DNA of 37,363 nucleotides, taken from JACCVG01 sp034664165. GTDB lineage: Bacteria; Actinomycetota; Thermoleophilia; Solirubrobacterales; Thermoleophilaceae. Position numbers and translations under genes: made by a program. Below the pieces are notes generated by a model. It was not told where the DNA came from. It searched no databases and saw only the letters and a list, made by a program, of their open reading frames with translations. Numbering within the stretch: position 1 is the first letter of the stretch; the number at the start of each line of letters is the position of its first letter. Positions 30,901 through 37,363 of this stretch are shown in pieces. The stretch lies in assembly GCA_034664165.1 (NCBI GenBank), contig JAXDIE010000017.1, forward strand, positions 1-37,363. The letters run 5' to 3'.

Positions 30901-31443
30901 GTTTGCGACCTGGTCAGACGCGCGGACCTGGAAGGTGTGGGAGCCAGGCGAGAGGTTTGTGTAGCCCTGGCCGGCGACCGGGCAAGCCGTGAAATTGCCG
31001 CCGTCGAGCTTGCACTCGAATGTCGAAGGGGACTCGGTCGAGGTGTAGGTGAAATTGGCCGACGTCGAATTGGTGGGGTCCGGCGGCTTGTTAACGATGT
31101 TGGTGTCGGGTGGGGTGGTGTCGACGGTGAACGAGCGGGAGGAGACGCCAGTGGAGCCGAGTAGGCCGTGACCCTCAACATAGAAGGCATGGGGCCCATC
31201 GTTCAGATTGCCGCTCGTGTAGGAGGAGGTCGAAGTGCAGGCGCCATTCGGCGTCGGGTCATCGATCGAGCAGGTCGGCGAAGCCAGGAACGAATCATCG
31301 GTGAACGTGAAGGTCGGGGTCTTGTCGTTGGTCGGCCCGTTTGGCCCACCGGTGATGGTCGGCGCAGCCGATGCGACAGCCGGTGCCGCCAAGCACAGGA
31401 CGAGCGTCGCCACGAACAGCAGGAATGTCCGCTTCAACCTCAC
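27979..31443 (-). CDS. large secreted Ig-repeat protein with C-terminal RTX calcium-binding tail
   Basis: This protein of about 1154 residues starts at GTG 31443, 4 nt inside the upstream gene's end, and has a signal peptide (~1-27, ending ASAA). Next come an N-terminal beta domain and eight tandem ~86-residue Ig-like modules (31107 down to about 28993). Each has DTxIVNKP, STFEC and a second Cys near ASCP, so each may hold one disulfide. A ninth divergent module and a Lys-rich one (TKRPKKKSG) follow, then glycine/Asp-rich RTX nonapeptides (GNDVITGTPGGD onwards) with Ca2+-binding repeats. It is probably an adhesin or surface protein that folds outside the cell in calcium. No enzyme domain is visible. 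A start at 31503 would add an unlikely Arg-rich tail. Confidence 0.85.
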   Translation of the reverse strand: MRLKRTFLLFVATLVLCLAAPAVASAAPTITGGPNGPTNDKTPTFTFTDDSFLASPTCSIDDPTPNGACTSTSSYTSGNLNDGPHAFYVEGHGLLGSTGVSSRSFTVDTTPPDTNIVNKPPDPTNSTSANFTYTSTESPSTFECKLDGGNFTACPVAGQGYTNLSPGSHTFQVRASDQVANKDQTPASYTWTVDTAAPDTSIVNKPPNPSNSTSANFTYTSTESNSTFECKLDGGNFSSCPSGGQGYTNLAEGQHTFQVRATDQVGNPDATPASYTWTVDTVAPDTTIVNKPTDPTTATSASFTYTSSEANSTFECRLDGTGGFTSCPAAGKNYPGPLAAGPHSFEVRAIDPAGNTDQTPALYLWVIQGADTTPPDTSIVNKPPNPSTSTSASFTYSSTEANSTFECQIDGGGFASCPVAGKDYTNLGQGSHTFQVRAKDPAGNTDQSPDSYTWVIDSQAPDTSIVNKPPNPSASTSASFTYSSTEANSTFECQIDGGGFATCPVAGKDYTNLGQGSHTFQVRAKDPAGNTDPTEASYTWVIDSVAPDTTIGGKPSNPSTSTSANFTFFSNEGGVNNFECKLDSGSFTSCPNGTQGYTGLSQGSHTFQVRAIDAAGNTDGTPASYTWVIDSQAPDTTIVNKPLNPTVSTSASFTYTATEANSTFECNLDNAGFSSCPAAGQAYTNLTLGQHNFKVRATDPLGNTDGSPDSYTWTIQTVPDTDPPDTNIVNKPADPTTDTSAAFTYTSTEAGSTFECRLDGTGGFATCPAAGQSYTNLTVGPHSFEVRATDGANNTDQTPASYDWVIQAVGPIDTTPPETTLDAAPAALIKTKRPGFSFSSNEAGVTFFCRFDNAQYDNCPTPFAPGQDLADGSHSFDVYAVDAAVNADPSPAHATFKIDTTSPTARITKRPKKKSGHKKSKTSASRFEFTADESGVAYECRIDSAAFAACASPYTVKGIANGKHKFQVRATDTIGNVGAPAAAKFSFRKKRGGNSGPPVPTPPNIDPCVLQPTLTGTEGNDVITGTPGGDVINALGGDDTIVSGGGDDLICGGVGSDKVNAGPGNDIVSAQSGDDLLTGGPGNDVLFAGDGNDHLDGTDGDDLLYGQSGIDYLTGGAGADFLDGGLGNDQCDGGADRDAGVGCERATPFKVAPN
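28993..31107 (-). repeat. eight tandem Ig-like module repeats, ~258 bp each
   Basis: Eight modules of about 258 bp, each starting at a D(T/S)xIVNK codon block, run through the large secreted protein. The fourth and fifth (D codons at 30318 and 30060, exactly 258 bp apart) are almost identical: 83 bases at 29849-29931 and 30107-30189 match exactly. This points to recent duplication or gene conversion. Confidence 0.85.
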
Positions 31444-32558
31444 GGGATTCCTATCTCGCGCTCGCACGCCTTCCCCTTGTCCTTGCCGTCGCCGCCGTCG
31501 CACTGATCGCCACCGCCGCCCCCACCGCCGTTGAGCCTGTCCTTGCCGTTCTGGCCCGAGAGCATGTCGGCGCCGGAGCTGCCTGTGAGCTTGTCACCGC
31601 CGCCGGAGCCTGCGAGGTCGTCGCCGCCCGGGCCGCCACCCAGGTCGTCCTTGCCGGCGCCGCCGATCGCGCGATCGTTCCCGAACCCCAGGCTGATGTC
31701 GTCGAGCCCGCCCGAGCCACGGACCACGTCATCACCGTCACCGGAGCAGATGGCATCCGAGCCGTCGCCTCCGTCGATCGTGTCGTTGCCCCCCAGGCTC
31801 AGGATCACGTCGATTCCACCGGTGCCGACGATCAGGTCATCACCGTCGGTCCCGGTGATCGTGACCGGCTTGCCGAGGCACGTTGGCCCGTCCGGCCTCG
31901 CATCGACCAGGAACGAGCGGTTGGCGGGCGTCTGGTCCTTGTTCCCGGACGGGTCGACGGCCCGGACCAGGAGCGAGTGGGTGCCCTCCGAGAGATTCGA
32001 CAGGACCAGGGGTGAGGCACACGCCGAGTATGCGCCCTGGAGCGAGTCGATGAGGCACTCGAACGTCGAGCCGGCCTCGTTGGAGGTGAACTCGAAACGG
32101 ACATCCGACGTGTTCACGGAGCTCTTGTCCGCCGGGCCGGCCGAGATGGTGGTCTCGGGTGGCGTGGTGTCGACGGGGGGCGTCGTGTCGACCACCTTGA
32201 ACGAGCGGGCGGCCGGATTGCCGAACGCGAGCCCGAGAAGCCCAATGCCACGGACCTCGAAGGTGTGGTTGGCGAACGACAACTGCTGCGTGGTGAAGGG
32301 CGAGGAGCAGGCAGCCCACTCGGCGCCATCGACCCGGCATTGGAAGCTCGGGGTATCGGGGGAGGAGAAGGTGAAGGTCGGAGTCCTGTCGGCTGTGTTA
32401 CCGGAGGGACCGTCGGTGATCGTCGTGACCGGGTCGAGCGGGCCGGCCGCGAGGGCTCCTGCGGGCAGCAGCAGACAGGCGGCGAGCGCGAACGCAGCAG
32501 CCACGAGATGGCGCGCCGGATTCCTCCGTCGCGGAGTTGTTGCCTGGTGCTCGATCAA
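31440..32558 (-). CDS. secreted Ig-like/RTX protein, smaller paralogue
   Basis: This 372-residue protein has a signal peptide (~1-38: ARHLVAAAFALAACLLLPAGALA), two Ig-like modules (one with TFECLIDS and SACASP), and a C-terminal RTX array (~230-355) with GDDLIVGTGG, GNDTIDGG, GDDVVRGS and GKDRLNGG repeats. It ends in a Cys-containing tail like that of the larger neighbour (DQCDGG...CER). It has the same build as the next gene, which overlaps it by 4 nt (GTGA), so the two are one operon and probably act together. The start codon is TTG at 32558 with no clear Shine-Dalgarno, so the start is not certain. Confidence 0.82.
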   Translation of the reverse strand: MIEHQATTPRRRNPARHLVAAAFALAACLLLPAGALAAGPLDPVTTITDGPSGNTADRTPTFTFSSPDTPSFQCRVDGAEWAACSSPFTTQQLSFANHTFEVRGIGLLGLAFGNPAARSFKVVDTTPPVDTTPPETTISAGPADKSSVNTSDVRFEFTSNEAGSTFECLIDSLQGAYSACASPLVLSNLSEGTHSLLVRAVDPSGNKDQTPANRSFLVDARPDGPTCLGKPVTITGTDGDDLIVGTGGIDVILSLGGNDTIDGGDGSDAICSGDGDDVVRGSGGLDDISLGFGNDRAIGGAGKDDLGGGPGGDDLAGSGGGDKLTGSSGADMLSGQNGKDRLNGGGGGGGDQCDGGDGKDKGKACEREIGIP

Positions 32559-32671
32559 GACAGCAAAGGGATCCGGGTTTCCCCTTCCCGGAGAGGGGTC
32601 ACCTTAGAGACTGCCTTCTCGGGTCGCAACCAACAACCCCGCGTGCGCGTCAATGTTGCGGAGAGAGCGGC

Positions 32672-33103
32672 TTAGGCGGCTATCTTGCGGCACAACTCGG
32701 CCAGGGAGCGCTTTTCTGCCTCATCCAGGCCCTCGAACGCGCGGCTGACGCGGCGCGTGTGGCCTGGGAACACGTTCTGGACCAGATCCGAGCCCGCGGG
32801 CAGGATCTCGAGAATCACCGCGCGACGGTCCCGATCGTCGCGGCGCCTGGTGATCAGACCGGCGGCGGCAAGCGTCCCGGTGACCTCGGTGGCATTGGCC
32901 TTGCTCCAGCGCAGGCGGTTGCGCAGCACCCGCAGCTCGAGCACTCCACCCGCGGTGGTGAGCACGACGAGCGCGGAGAAGCCGGCCGGCGAGAGCCCCT
33001 GCCGCTCCAGGTCCGGGCCCAGCTCGCGTCGCAGGTTGGTCTCGGCGCGGAGGATGGCCTCCAGGGCGCGGTGCGCAAGCGGATCCCCGACGGCAAGTGA
33101 CAT
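32672..33103 (-). CDS. MarR-family transcription regulator
   Basis: This 143-residue protein has a winged helix-turn-helix core: LSPAGFSALVVLTTAGG, the recognition region WSKANATEVTGTLAAAGLI (~67-85) and the wing RRRDDRDRRAVILEIL. The family binds palindromic operators as dimers and often releases DNA on ligand or oxidant binding. Two perfect palindromes lie directly upstream (33144-33159 and 33165-33183). I chose ATG 33103 over the GTG at 33148 because the first palindrome would otherwise be inside the coding region. Its target could be itself, the divergent lipoprotein gene or the secreted RTX genes downstream. Confidence 0.87.
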   Translation of the reverse strand: MSLAVGDPLAHRALEAILRAETNLRRELGPDLERQGLSPAGFSALVVLTTAGGVLELRVLRNRLRWSKANATEVTGTLAAAGLITRRRDDRDRRAVILEILPAGSDLVQNVFPGHTRRVSRAFEGLDEAEKRSLAELCRKIAA

Positions 33104-33143
33104 CCCGGCGATCGTAGGTCTGCGCGCGGACGTTCGGGCCTGA

Positions 33144-33159
33144 ACCACGTTTCCGTGGT
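33144..33159. promoter_or_regulatory. palindrome 1 upstream of marR, probable operator
   Basis: ACCACG (33144-33149) and CGTGGT (33154-33159) form a perfect inverted repeat with a 4-nt centre, about 41 nt before the MarR start. The total length of 16 bp is typical for a MarR dimer site. Confidence 0.45.
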
Positions 33160-33164
33160 CACTC

Positions 33165-33183
33165 GTACACCGCTCAGGTGTAC
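33165..33183. promoter_or_regulatory. palindrome 2 between marR and lipoprotein gene, probable operator
   Basis: GTACACC (33165-33171) and GGTGTAC (33177-33183) form a perfect 7-bp inverted repeat around a 5-nt centre. It lies between the MarR gene and the -10-like TAGAAT (33200-33205) of the lipoprotein gene, where a bound regulator could affect both promoters. Confidence 0.5.
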
Positions 33184-33199
33184 AAAGCTCCCCGGAACC

Positions 33200-33205
33200 T
33201 AGAAT
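33200..33205 (+). promoter_or_regulatory. -10-like TAGAAT of the lipoprotein gene
   Basis: TAGAAT fits TAnnnT and ends 8 nt before the GTG at 33214. There is no Shine-Dalgarno, which agrees with a leaderless mRNA. Confidence 0.4.
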
Positions 33206-33213
33206 CGCAGCCA

Positions 33214-33651
33214 GTGCGCCCCTTGCTTACAGTCGCTGCCCTTGCCGTTGCCCTCGCCGGATGCGGCGCGGCCCCCCAGATCCCCACTGCCTGCCTCGCC
33301 GGCCCCGCTGCCATCCGCACGGCGCTCGAGGCCGCCCCGGGGCCCGTGACACTCGACGGCACGCCCATCTCGGCCTGCCTTGACCAGAGCGGCGACCCGG
33401 CGGCCGCTCAGGGCGTGGGTACAAGCCTTGTGGATGTGGCCTCCGGCCTGGCCGATGCCGTGGCCGACAAGCACGACTCCGCATCCGCCACACAGCTCGG
33501 CTACCTGATCGGCGCGGTGCGCAAAGGGGCTGGGGAGACACCCACCCTGAACGCCGAGTTGCTGCGCCGCCTGGAGCTGGAGGCCGGCCGCATCGACACC
33601 GATTCACCCTCCTACAAACGCGGTGAGAAGGCAGGCGAAACGTCGGGTTAA
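33214..33651 (+). CDS. lipoprotein of unknown function
   Basis: This 145-residue protein starts at GTG 33214 with a short lipoprotein signal (VRPLLTVAALAVALAGC). The lipobox LAGC has Cys17, so it is probably anchored in the membrane by lipidation. The mature part is mainly helical with several Ala/Gly-rich stretches and two further Cys (about 27 and 55). It is divergent from MarR with palindromic operators in between, so MarR control is likely. The stop at 33651 is about 45 nt before fumarase. No enzyme motif is recognised. Confidence 0.78.
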   Translation: MRPLLTVAALAVALAGCGAAPQIPTACLAGPAAIRTALEAAPGPVTLDGTPISACLDQSGDPAAAQGVGTSLVDVASGLADAVADKHDSASATQLGYLIGAVRKGAGETPTLNAELLRRLELEAGRIDTDSPSYKRGEKAGETSG

Positions 33652-33695
33652 GTACGCTCGAAGGACAGCCGAACGCACGAAATAAGGAGCAGGAC

Positions 33696-35012
33696 TTGAG
33701 CCAGGAGCTTTGGGGCGCGGAGACGCGCAAGGCCGTAGAGAACTTCCCCGTATCCGGCGAGCCCGTGCCCGCCGCCGTGGTGCACATGCTGGGCCGCATC
33801 AAGGCCGCAGCAGCGCGTGTAAACGCAGACCTGGGCCTGCTCGACGCCGATCTGGCCGGGCGCATCGCGGCCGGTGGCGACGAGATCGCGGAGGGCAAGC
33901 ACGACGACCAGTTTCCCGTCGACGTGTTCCAGACCGGATCGGGCACCTCGTCGAACATGAACACCAACGAGGTCATGGCGGCGCTGGCCGGTGATGGAGC
34001 CCATCCCAACGACCACGTGAACCTGGGCCAGTCCTCGAACGACGTGTTCCCGTCGGCCGTGCACCTGGCCGCGCTCCACGTGGTCACCAACGACCTGGGC
34101 CCCGCCCTGACCAAGCTCGAGGCCTCGCTGGCCGCCAAGGCCAAGCAGTTCGAGGACGTGGTCAAGTCCGGCCGCACCCACCTGATGGACGCCGTGCCGG
34201 TCACCCTCGGCCAGGAGTTCGGCGGCTACGCGGCGCAGATCCGCCTGGGCTACCAGCGGATCGACCAGACCCTTCCGCGCGTGGCCCAGCTGCCGCTGGG
34301 CGGCACGGCAACCGGGACGGGCCTCAACACCCATCCGGAGTTCGCCGAACGGGTCCGGGCCCAGATCACCAAGGACACGGGCATCGAGGTATTCGCGCCG
34401 GAGGACCCGTTCGAGGCGCAGGCCAACCGCGACTCGCTGGTCGAGCTCTCGGGCGCGCTGAAGGTGCTCGCCGTCTCCTTGACCAAGATCGCCAACGACA
34501 TCGCCTGGATGGGCTCCGGCCCCCGCGCCGGACTGGCGGAGCTGTTCCTTCCCGAATTACAGAAGGGCTCGTCAATCATGCCCGGCAAGGTCAACCCGGT
34601 GATCCCGGAGGTCGTGCTCCAGGTCAGCGCACAGGTGATCGGCAACGACACCGCCATCACCATCGGCGGCACGCAGGGCAACTTCGAGCTCAACGTGCGC
34701 ATCCCGCTGATCGCGCGCAACCTGCTGCAGTCGATCTCGCTGCTGGCAGCGGCCGCCAACCTGTTCGCCGACCGGTGCATCGACGGCATCGAGGCCAACG
34801 AGGCCATGACCACGAAGCACGCGGAGGCCACGCTCGCCGCGGCCACCGCCCTCAACCCGCACATCGGCTACGACAAGGCCACAGAGGTGGTCCAGACGGC
34901 GGTCAAGACCGGGCAGACCGCCCGTGAGGTCGCCCGCGAGATGGGTGTGGAGGAGTCGGTGCTCGACGAGGCGCTGGACCTGCGCAAGATGGCGCGCGGA
35001 AACCAGGCGTAA
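33696..35012 (+). CDS. fumC: class II fumarate hydratase
   Basis: This 438-residue enzyme converts fumarate to malate in the TCA cycle. It has the class II features TGSGTSSNMNTNEV (~80-93), LGQSSNDVFPSAVH, KSGRTHLMDAVPVTLGQEF and the flexible loop GSSIMPGKVNPV, the hallmark of the fumarase/aspartase superfamily. FumC is favoured over aspartase by length and by the GRTHLMDA loop, though the split is by eye. It starts at TTG 33696 with a strong AAGGAG Shine-Dalgarno (33684-33689), which argues for this rare start codon. It is oxygen-stable, with no Fe-S cluster. Confidence 0.92.
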   Translation: MSQELWGAETRKAVENFPVSGEPVPAAVVHMLGRIKAAAARVNADLGLLDADLAGRIAAGGDEIAEGKHDDQFPVDVFQTGSGTSSNMNTNEVMAALAGDGAHPNDHVNLGQSSNDVFPSAVHLAALHVVTNDLGPALTKLEASLAAKAKQFEDVVKSGRTHLMDAVPVTLGQEFGGYAAQIRLGYQRIDQTLPRVAQLPLGGTATGTGLNTHPEFAERVRAQITKDTGIEVFAPEDPFEAQANRDSLVELSGALKVLAVSLTKIANDIAWMGSGPRAGLAELFLPELQKGSSIMPGKVNPVIPEVVLQVSAQVIGNDTAITIGGTQGNFELNVRIPLIARNLLQSISLLAAAANLFADRCIDGIEANEAMTTKHAEATLAAATALNPHIGYDKATEVVQTAVKTGQTAREVAREMGVEESVLDEALDLRKMARGNQA

Positions 35013-35057
35013 GCGCAGCCATGCACGCCCATCGCCCTTCTCGGATGGAGAGCGGAG

Positions 35058-35588
35058 CTAAGGGTTGACGGAGCCGCTGGAGTGCGGCGCCTGCCCGATA
35101 CAGCCGTTGGCCGGGGCGGCGATGTCCTTCTCGGTGTTCGGCTTCGACTCCCAGCAACCGCGGTAGTCCAGGCGGACCTGCAGGGTCGTCCCGCCGGCAG
35201 CGGTGGGCTGGAAGCACTCGAATCCACCGCCCGCGGTCTTGCAGTCGAACGGAGCGCCGATGTAGAACGCGCCGAGCGAACGGGCGAGCGAGTCGGCCCC
35301 TAAAGCCGTGGGCACGGCGTCGTCGGAGATCGACGCGCTGATCAGGAGGGTGCAGGCCACGCCCACCGCCACGCCCGCCGCGAACTGCCAGGCGCGCCGG
35401 CGGCGCACTCTGGTCCGCTGGCGGTCCTCGATCCTGGCCTCGACCTCCGCCTCGGCGGTGACGGAACGCTCGCGGTCCGCGGCGATCCGGGCCTCCAGGG
35501 CCGCGATGCGCTCGTCAGGCGACCTGAACGGGGCCGCCTCCGGCGCTGCAGGCTCCTGGACCTCAATGCCTGGATATGTCGTCGACAA
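35058..35588 (-). CDS. single-pass membrane protein with cytosolic coiled coil
   Basis: This protein of about 176 residues has a cytosolic N-terminal half with a predicted coiled coil (RIAALEARIAADRER, then AEVEARIEDRQ). A basic stop (RVRRRRAW) and one membrane helix (FAAGVAVGVACTLLISA) follow, then an external domain of about 90 residues with four Cys (DCK, ECF, GCWES, NGCIG) that could form two disulfides. The fold is unknown. The TTG at 35588 has a GGGAGG Shine-Dalgarno only 4 nt upstream; the start is uncertain because the frame is open to 35687. It is convergent with fumC. Confidence 0.6.
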   Translation of the reverse strand: MSTTYPGIEVQEPAAPEAAPFRSPDERIAALEARIAADRERSVTAEAEVEARIEDRQRTRVRRRRAWQFAAGVAVGVACTLLISASISDDAVPTALGADSLARSLGAFYIGAPFDCKTAGGGFECFQPTAAGGTTLQVRLDYRGCWESKPNTEKDIAAPANGCIGQAPHSSGSVNP

Positions 35589-35726
35589 GGTGCCTCCCAG
35601 CACTCGTTGCCACTGTGTCGAGAATCCCCCGATCAGTCGGGGGCGGCGCACATTAGTGCCGGCCACTGGCAAGGCCAAGCACTGCAACGAAACGCCCCGG
35701 GAGTTACGGAAACCGGGCGGGGAGGG

Positions 35727-36218
35727 CTAGCCGAGGGCGCCGGTGAAGCGCGACTCGAACTTGCACTGCGTGAGCTCCGTGATCGTGCCGCCGACCTGGA
35801 AGACCTCGTTGGCGATGACCTTGCCCGAGGTCGTGCCGTTCTTCCTGACGCGACCCTGGATCGTGAGGTCCAGCGTGTCACCGAACTGCGGGTCGACACT
35901 GTGCCCCGAGACGCTGAAGAAGCCCTTGCTGTTCAGAGCTGCCTTGAAGGAGGGGTCGCCGGTGAACGTGCCGAGCGTGGTCGAAGGGGTGCAGACGCTG
36001 CCGGCCGGCACGGCGTAGTGCAGACGCCCACCCTTGATGGCCAGCGTCTTCCCCGCCTTGGCTCGGAAACTGATCGTGCCCCCACCGTTGTCGAGAGTCC
36101 CGGTGTAGTGGCCCGGAGCGAACTTGATCCCGGCAGCGCCGGCATTCGGCACCGTGAGCGCACCCAGGGCCGCCACGAGGGCGAGAGCGAGCACGGCAAT
36201 TGAGATCGGGCGGGTCAT
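35727..36218 (-). CDS. secreted protein of unknown function
   Basis: This 163-residue protein has a signal peptide (MTRPISIAVLALALVAALGALTVPNAGA-type, ~1-29). The mature chain is beta-rich with G-GY/F blocks (GHYTGTLDNGGGTISF, GTFTGDPSFKAALNSKGFFSV) and two Cys (about 74 and 153). The repeated GT-x-G segments look like a compact beta-sandwich, but I recognise no family. I chose the ATG at 36218 because TAAACT (36234-36229, minus strand) ends 10 nt upstream; the ATG at 36248 is also possible. It lies about 98 nt from the divergent Ddn-like gene. Confidence 0.7.
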   Translation of the reverse strand: MTRPISIAVLALALVAALGALTVPNAGAAGIKFAPGHYTGTLDNGGGTISFRAKAGKTLAIKGGRLHYAVPAGSVCTPSTTLGTFTGDPSFKAALNSKGFFSVSGHSVDPQFGDTLDLTIQGRVRKNGTTSGKVIANEVFQVGGTITELTQCKFESRFTGALG

Positions 36219-36301
36219 GCGATCGCGCAGTTTAATCAAACGAGCCATCGCCGAGGGCCGTCCATCTGGGCAACGTAACGGCGTATCCGCGGCTGAGCAC
36301 G

Positions 36302-36307
36302 GATACT
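36302..36307 (+). promoter_or_regulatory. -10-like GATACT of the Ddn-family gene
   Basis: GATACT differs from TAnnnT only in its first base and ends 8 nt before the ATG at 36316. It fits the leaderless pattern seen elsewhere in the window. Confidence 0.3.
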
Positions 36308-36315
36308 CACGGGAC

Positions 36316-36825
36316 ATGGCCCTCAAGTACGTCGATCCGACCCGGCCGCGTGGCTGGCTCAGCCGCGCGTATGCCGCGTTCTCCTCGACCCGCCTGGGGC
36401 GCTTCATCTCGGCGAAGGTGATGTGGAAGCTGGATCCCTATGTGCTGCGGGCAACCGGTGGGCGTCTGGGGATGGGGCTGATGCTTCCCACCGCAGTCCT
36501 CGACACCCGGGGCGCGAAGAGCGGCGCGCTGCGCCACAACGTCGTCATCTATTTCCATGATGGCGACCGGGTCACGGTCATCGCATCGAAGGCCGGCGCC
36601 GACACCCATCCGGCCTGGTTCCACAACCTCCGGGCCAACCCCGATGTGACCTTCGCCGGGATTCCCATGCGCGCGACCATCGTCGAGGACGAAGCGGAGC
36701 GCCAGCGGATCTGGCCTCTCGCCGACAACGTGTTCGCGCCTTACGCGACATATCGGCGCGACGCCGCGAAGGTGAACCGCGTGATCCCGATCGTCCAGCT
36801 CACCCCCGCGGGATCGACACCGTAG
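36316..36825 (+). CDS. Ddn-family F420-dependent oxidoreductase
   Basis: This 169-residue protein belongs to the deazaflavin-dependent nitroreductase (Ddn) family of Actinobacteria. It shows LDTRGAKSGALRHNVV (~65-80), VIASKAGADTHPAWFHNLRANPDV (~93-116) and a C-terminal VNRVIPIVQL. These bind F420H2 and catalyse hydride transfer to quinones, coumarins, fatty acids or nitro compounds. Its presence implies F420 is made by the organism. I chose ATG 36316; the longer frame from 36124 runs into the divergent gene. The stop TAG (36823-36825) lies in the out-of-frame start region of the ChrA-type gene. Confidence 0.92.
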   Translation: MALKYVDPTRPRGWLSRAYAAFSSTRLGRFISAKVMWKLDPYVLRATGGRLGMGLMLPTAVLDTRGAKSGALRHNVVIYFHDGDRVTVIASKAGADTHPAWFHNLRANPDVTFAGIPMRATIVEDEAERQRIWPLADNVFAPYATYRRDAAKVNRVIPIVQLTPAGSTP

Positions 36826-37363
36826 ACACACCGGCCTCGATCTTCATCCGCTTCCTCAAGTTCGGCTGTCTGGCCTGGGGCGGGCCCGCGGCGCAGATCG
36901 CGATGATCAAGCGCGAGTGCGTCGATGAGGAGAAGTGGGTCTCCGAGGAGACGTTCAAGGCGACCCTGGCGGTGTACCAAGTGATGCCGGGCCCCGAGGC
37001 TCATGAGCTGTGCGTGTACTTCGGCCAGATCCGTGGTGGCAAGGTGGGTGGCTTCCTCGCAGGACTCGGCTTCATGCTGCCGGGCTTCCTGCTGATGCTC
37101 GGCCTTTCGGTCCTCTATGTGGAGGCCAACCTGGGCGATCAGTTGGCCGTTGCCTTCTACGGCCTCGCGGCCGGAGTGGTCGCGCTGCTGGCGCGGGCAC
37201 TCGTGCGACTTGGCACCTCCTTCGTCACCGACGTGCCCCTGGCGATCATCGCGATCGCGTCGCTGGCCCTCTCCCTCCTGACGACAGTCAGTCCCTTGCT
37301 GGTCCTGCTGGCAGGAGGCTTGGCCTACGAGCTGTGGACCGGGGCCGGCAGCCGATTGCGCGG
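36822..37363 (+). CDS. ChrA-type chromate transporter, 3' end beyond window, start codon unclear
   Basis: From about 36840 the frame reads IFIRFLKFGCLAWGGPAAQIAM, then EEKWVSEETF and LAVYQVMPGPEAHELCVYFGQ. These are the N-terminal CHR-domain motifs (FGGPA-Q and PGPEA) of ChrA. Further membrane helices continue to the window end (about 180 residues seen). ChrA proteins move chromate or other anions. I find no ATG, GTG or TTG in this frame from the overlap with the Ddn-like gene down to ATG 36903, which lies after the first motif. Either a rare start codon (such as ATC at 36813) is used or the start has been damaged. The annotated start is only the frame boundary. Confidence 0.78.

Noticed and set aside
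32580..32600. Possible riboswitch or terminator hairpin before the smaller RTX gene
   Set aside because: A short C/G-rich stem exists, but there is no T tract and no match I can make to c-di-GMP, c-di-AMP or other riboswitch cores.
35013..35057. Possible terminator between fumC and the membrane-protein gene
   Set aside because: Only weak partial complementarity and no T run on either strand.
1..37363. Mobile elements, tRNA genes, CRISPR arrays, phage genes
   Set aside because: I looked for transposase motifs, terminal inverted repeats with target duplications, regular short repeats with spacers and tRNA-like cloverleaf ends, and found none. The only arrays are protein-coding Ig and RTX repeats.

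Overview
This window looks like chromosomal DNA of a high-GC actinobacterium. The best guess is a member of the Thermoleophilia (Solirubrobacterales or Gaiellales type). The reasons are high-GC third codon positions, two F420-linked families (a DUF2342-type zinc metalloprotease and a Ddn-type oxidoreductase), a PAC2-family protein, a split Ku/LigD end-joining locus, a type 2 isoleucyl-tRNA synthetase, and secreted proteins with the leader and Ig-like repeat styles common in that group. The lineage is inferred from protein families, not from a marker-gene tree. I see no rRNA, tRNA, IS element, phage gene, CRISPR array or integration site. It reads as ordinary core chromosome with lineage-specific secreted proteins.

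Layout. 1-2.9 kb: a 7Fe ferredoxin, a small secreted protein, an Mrp-type P-loop ATPase, and a Lys/Ala-rich coiled-coil protein with its own promoter and a UUCG-capped terminator. 2.9-8.1 kb (minus strand): a compact end-joining operon, in transcription order LigD (phosphoesterase-ligase), two tandem SnoaL-like proteins, Ku, LigD-type polymerase and a DUF2342 zinc metalloprotease. 8.1-10.7 kb: a CADD/PqqC-like putative di-iron oxidase with a VOC protein, then an MBL-fold hydrolase and an inositol-phosphatase-family enzyme. 10.7-13.8 kb: a UvrD-like helicase fused to a PD-(D/E)XK nuclease with an Fe-S cluster motif. 13.8-18.0 kb (minus): TauE half 1, TauE half 2, TrhA/hemolysin III, SnoaL, PAC2 and a secreted propeller-like protein, closely packed. 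18.0-21.8 kb: trehalose-phosphatase, a membrane protein, PolX and a Dpm1-like glycosyltransferase. 21.8-24.8 kb: a sugar-porter MFS, an SDR, thioredoxin and a 59-residue tautomerase. 24.85-33.2 kb (minus): IleRS type 2, two secreted Ig-repeat/RTX proteins and a MarR regulator. 33.2-37.36 kb: a lipoprotein, fumarase C, two envelope proteins, a Ddn-like F420 enzyme and a ChrA-type transporter cut by the window edge.

The genes fit together in two ways. First, four DNA-repair modules (Ku/LigD/Pol, helicase-nuclease, PolX, and the possibly associated metalloprotease and SnoaL proteins) lie within about 18 kb. Second, many genes lack a Shine-Dalgarno but carry a TAnnnT -10-like hexamer 6-10 nt before the start codon, suggesting leaderless mRNAs. 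In three divergent gene pairs the two -10 hexamers overlap as one near-symmetric heptamer, suggesting bidirectional promoters. No gene-free stretch exceeds 300 bases.
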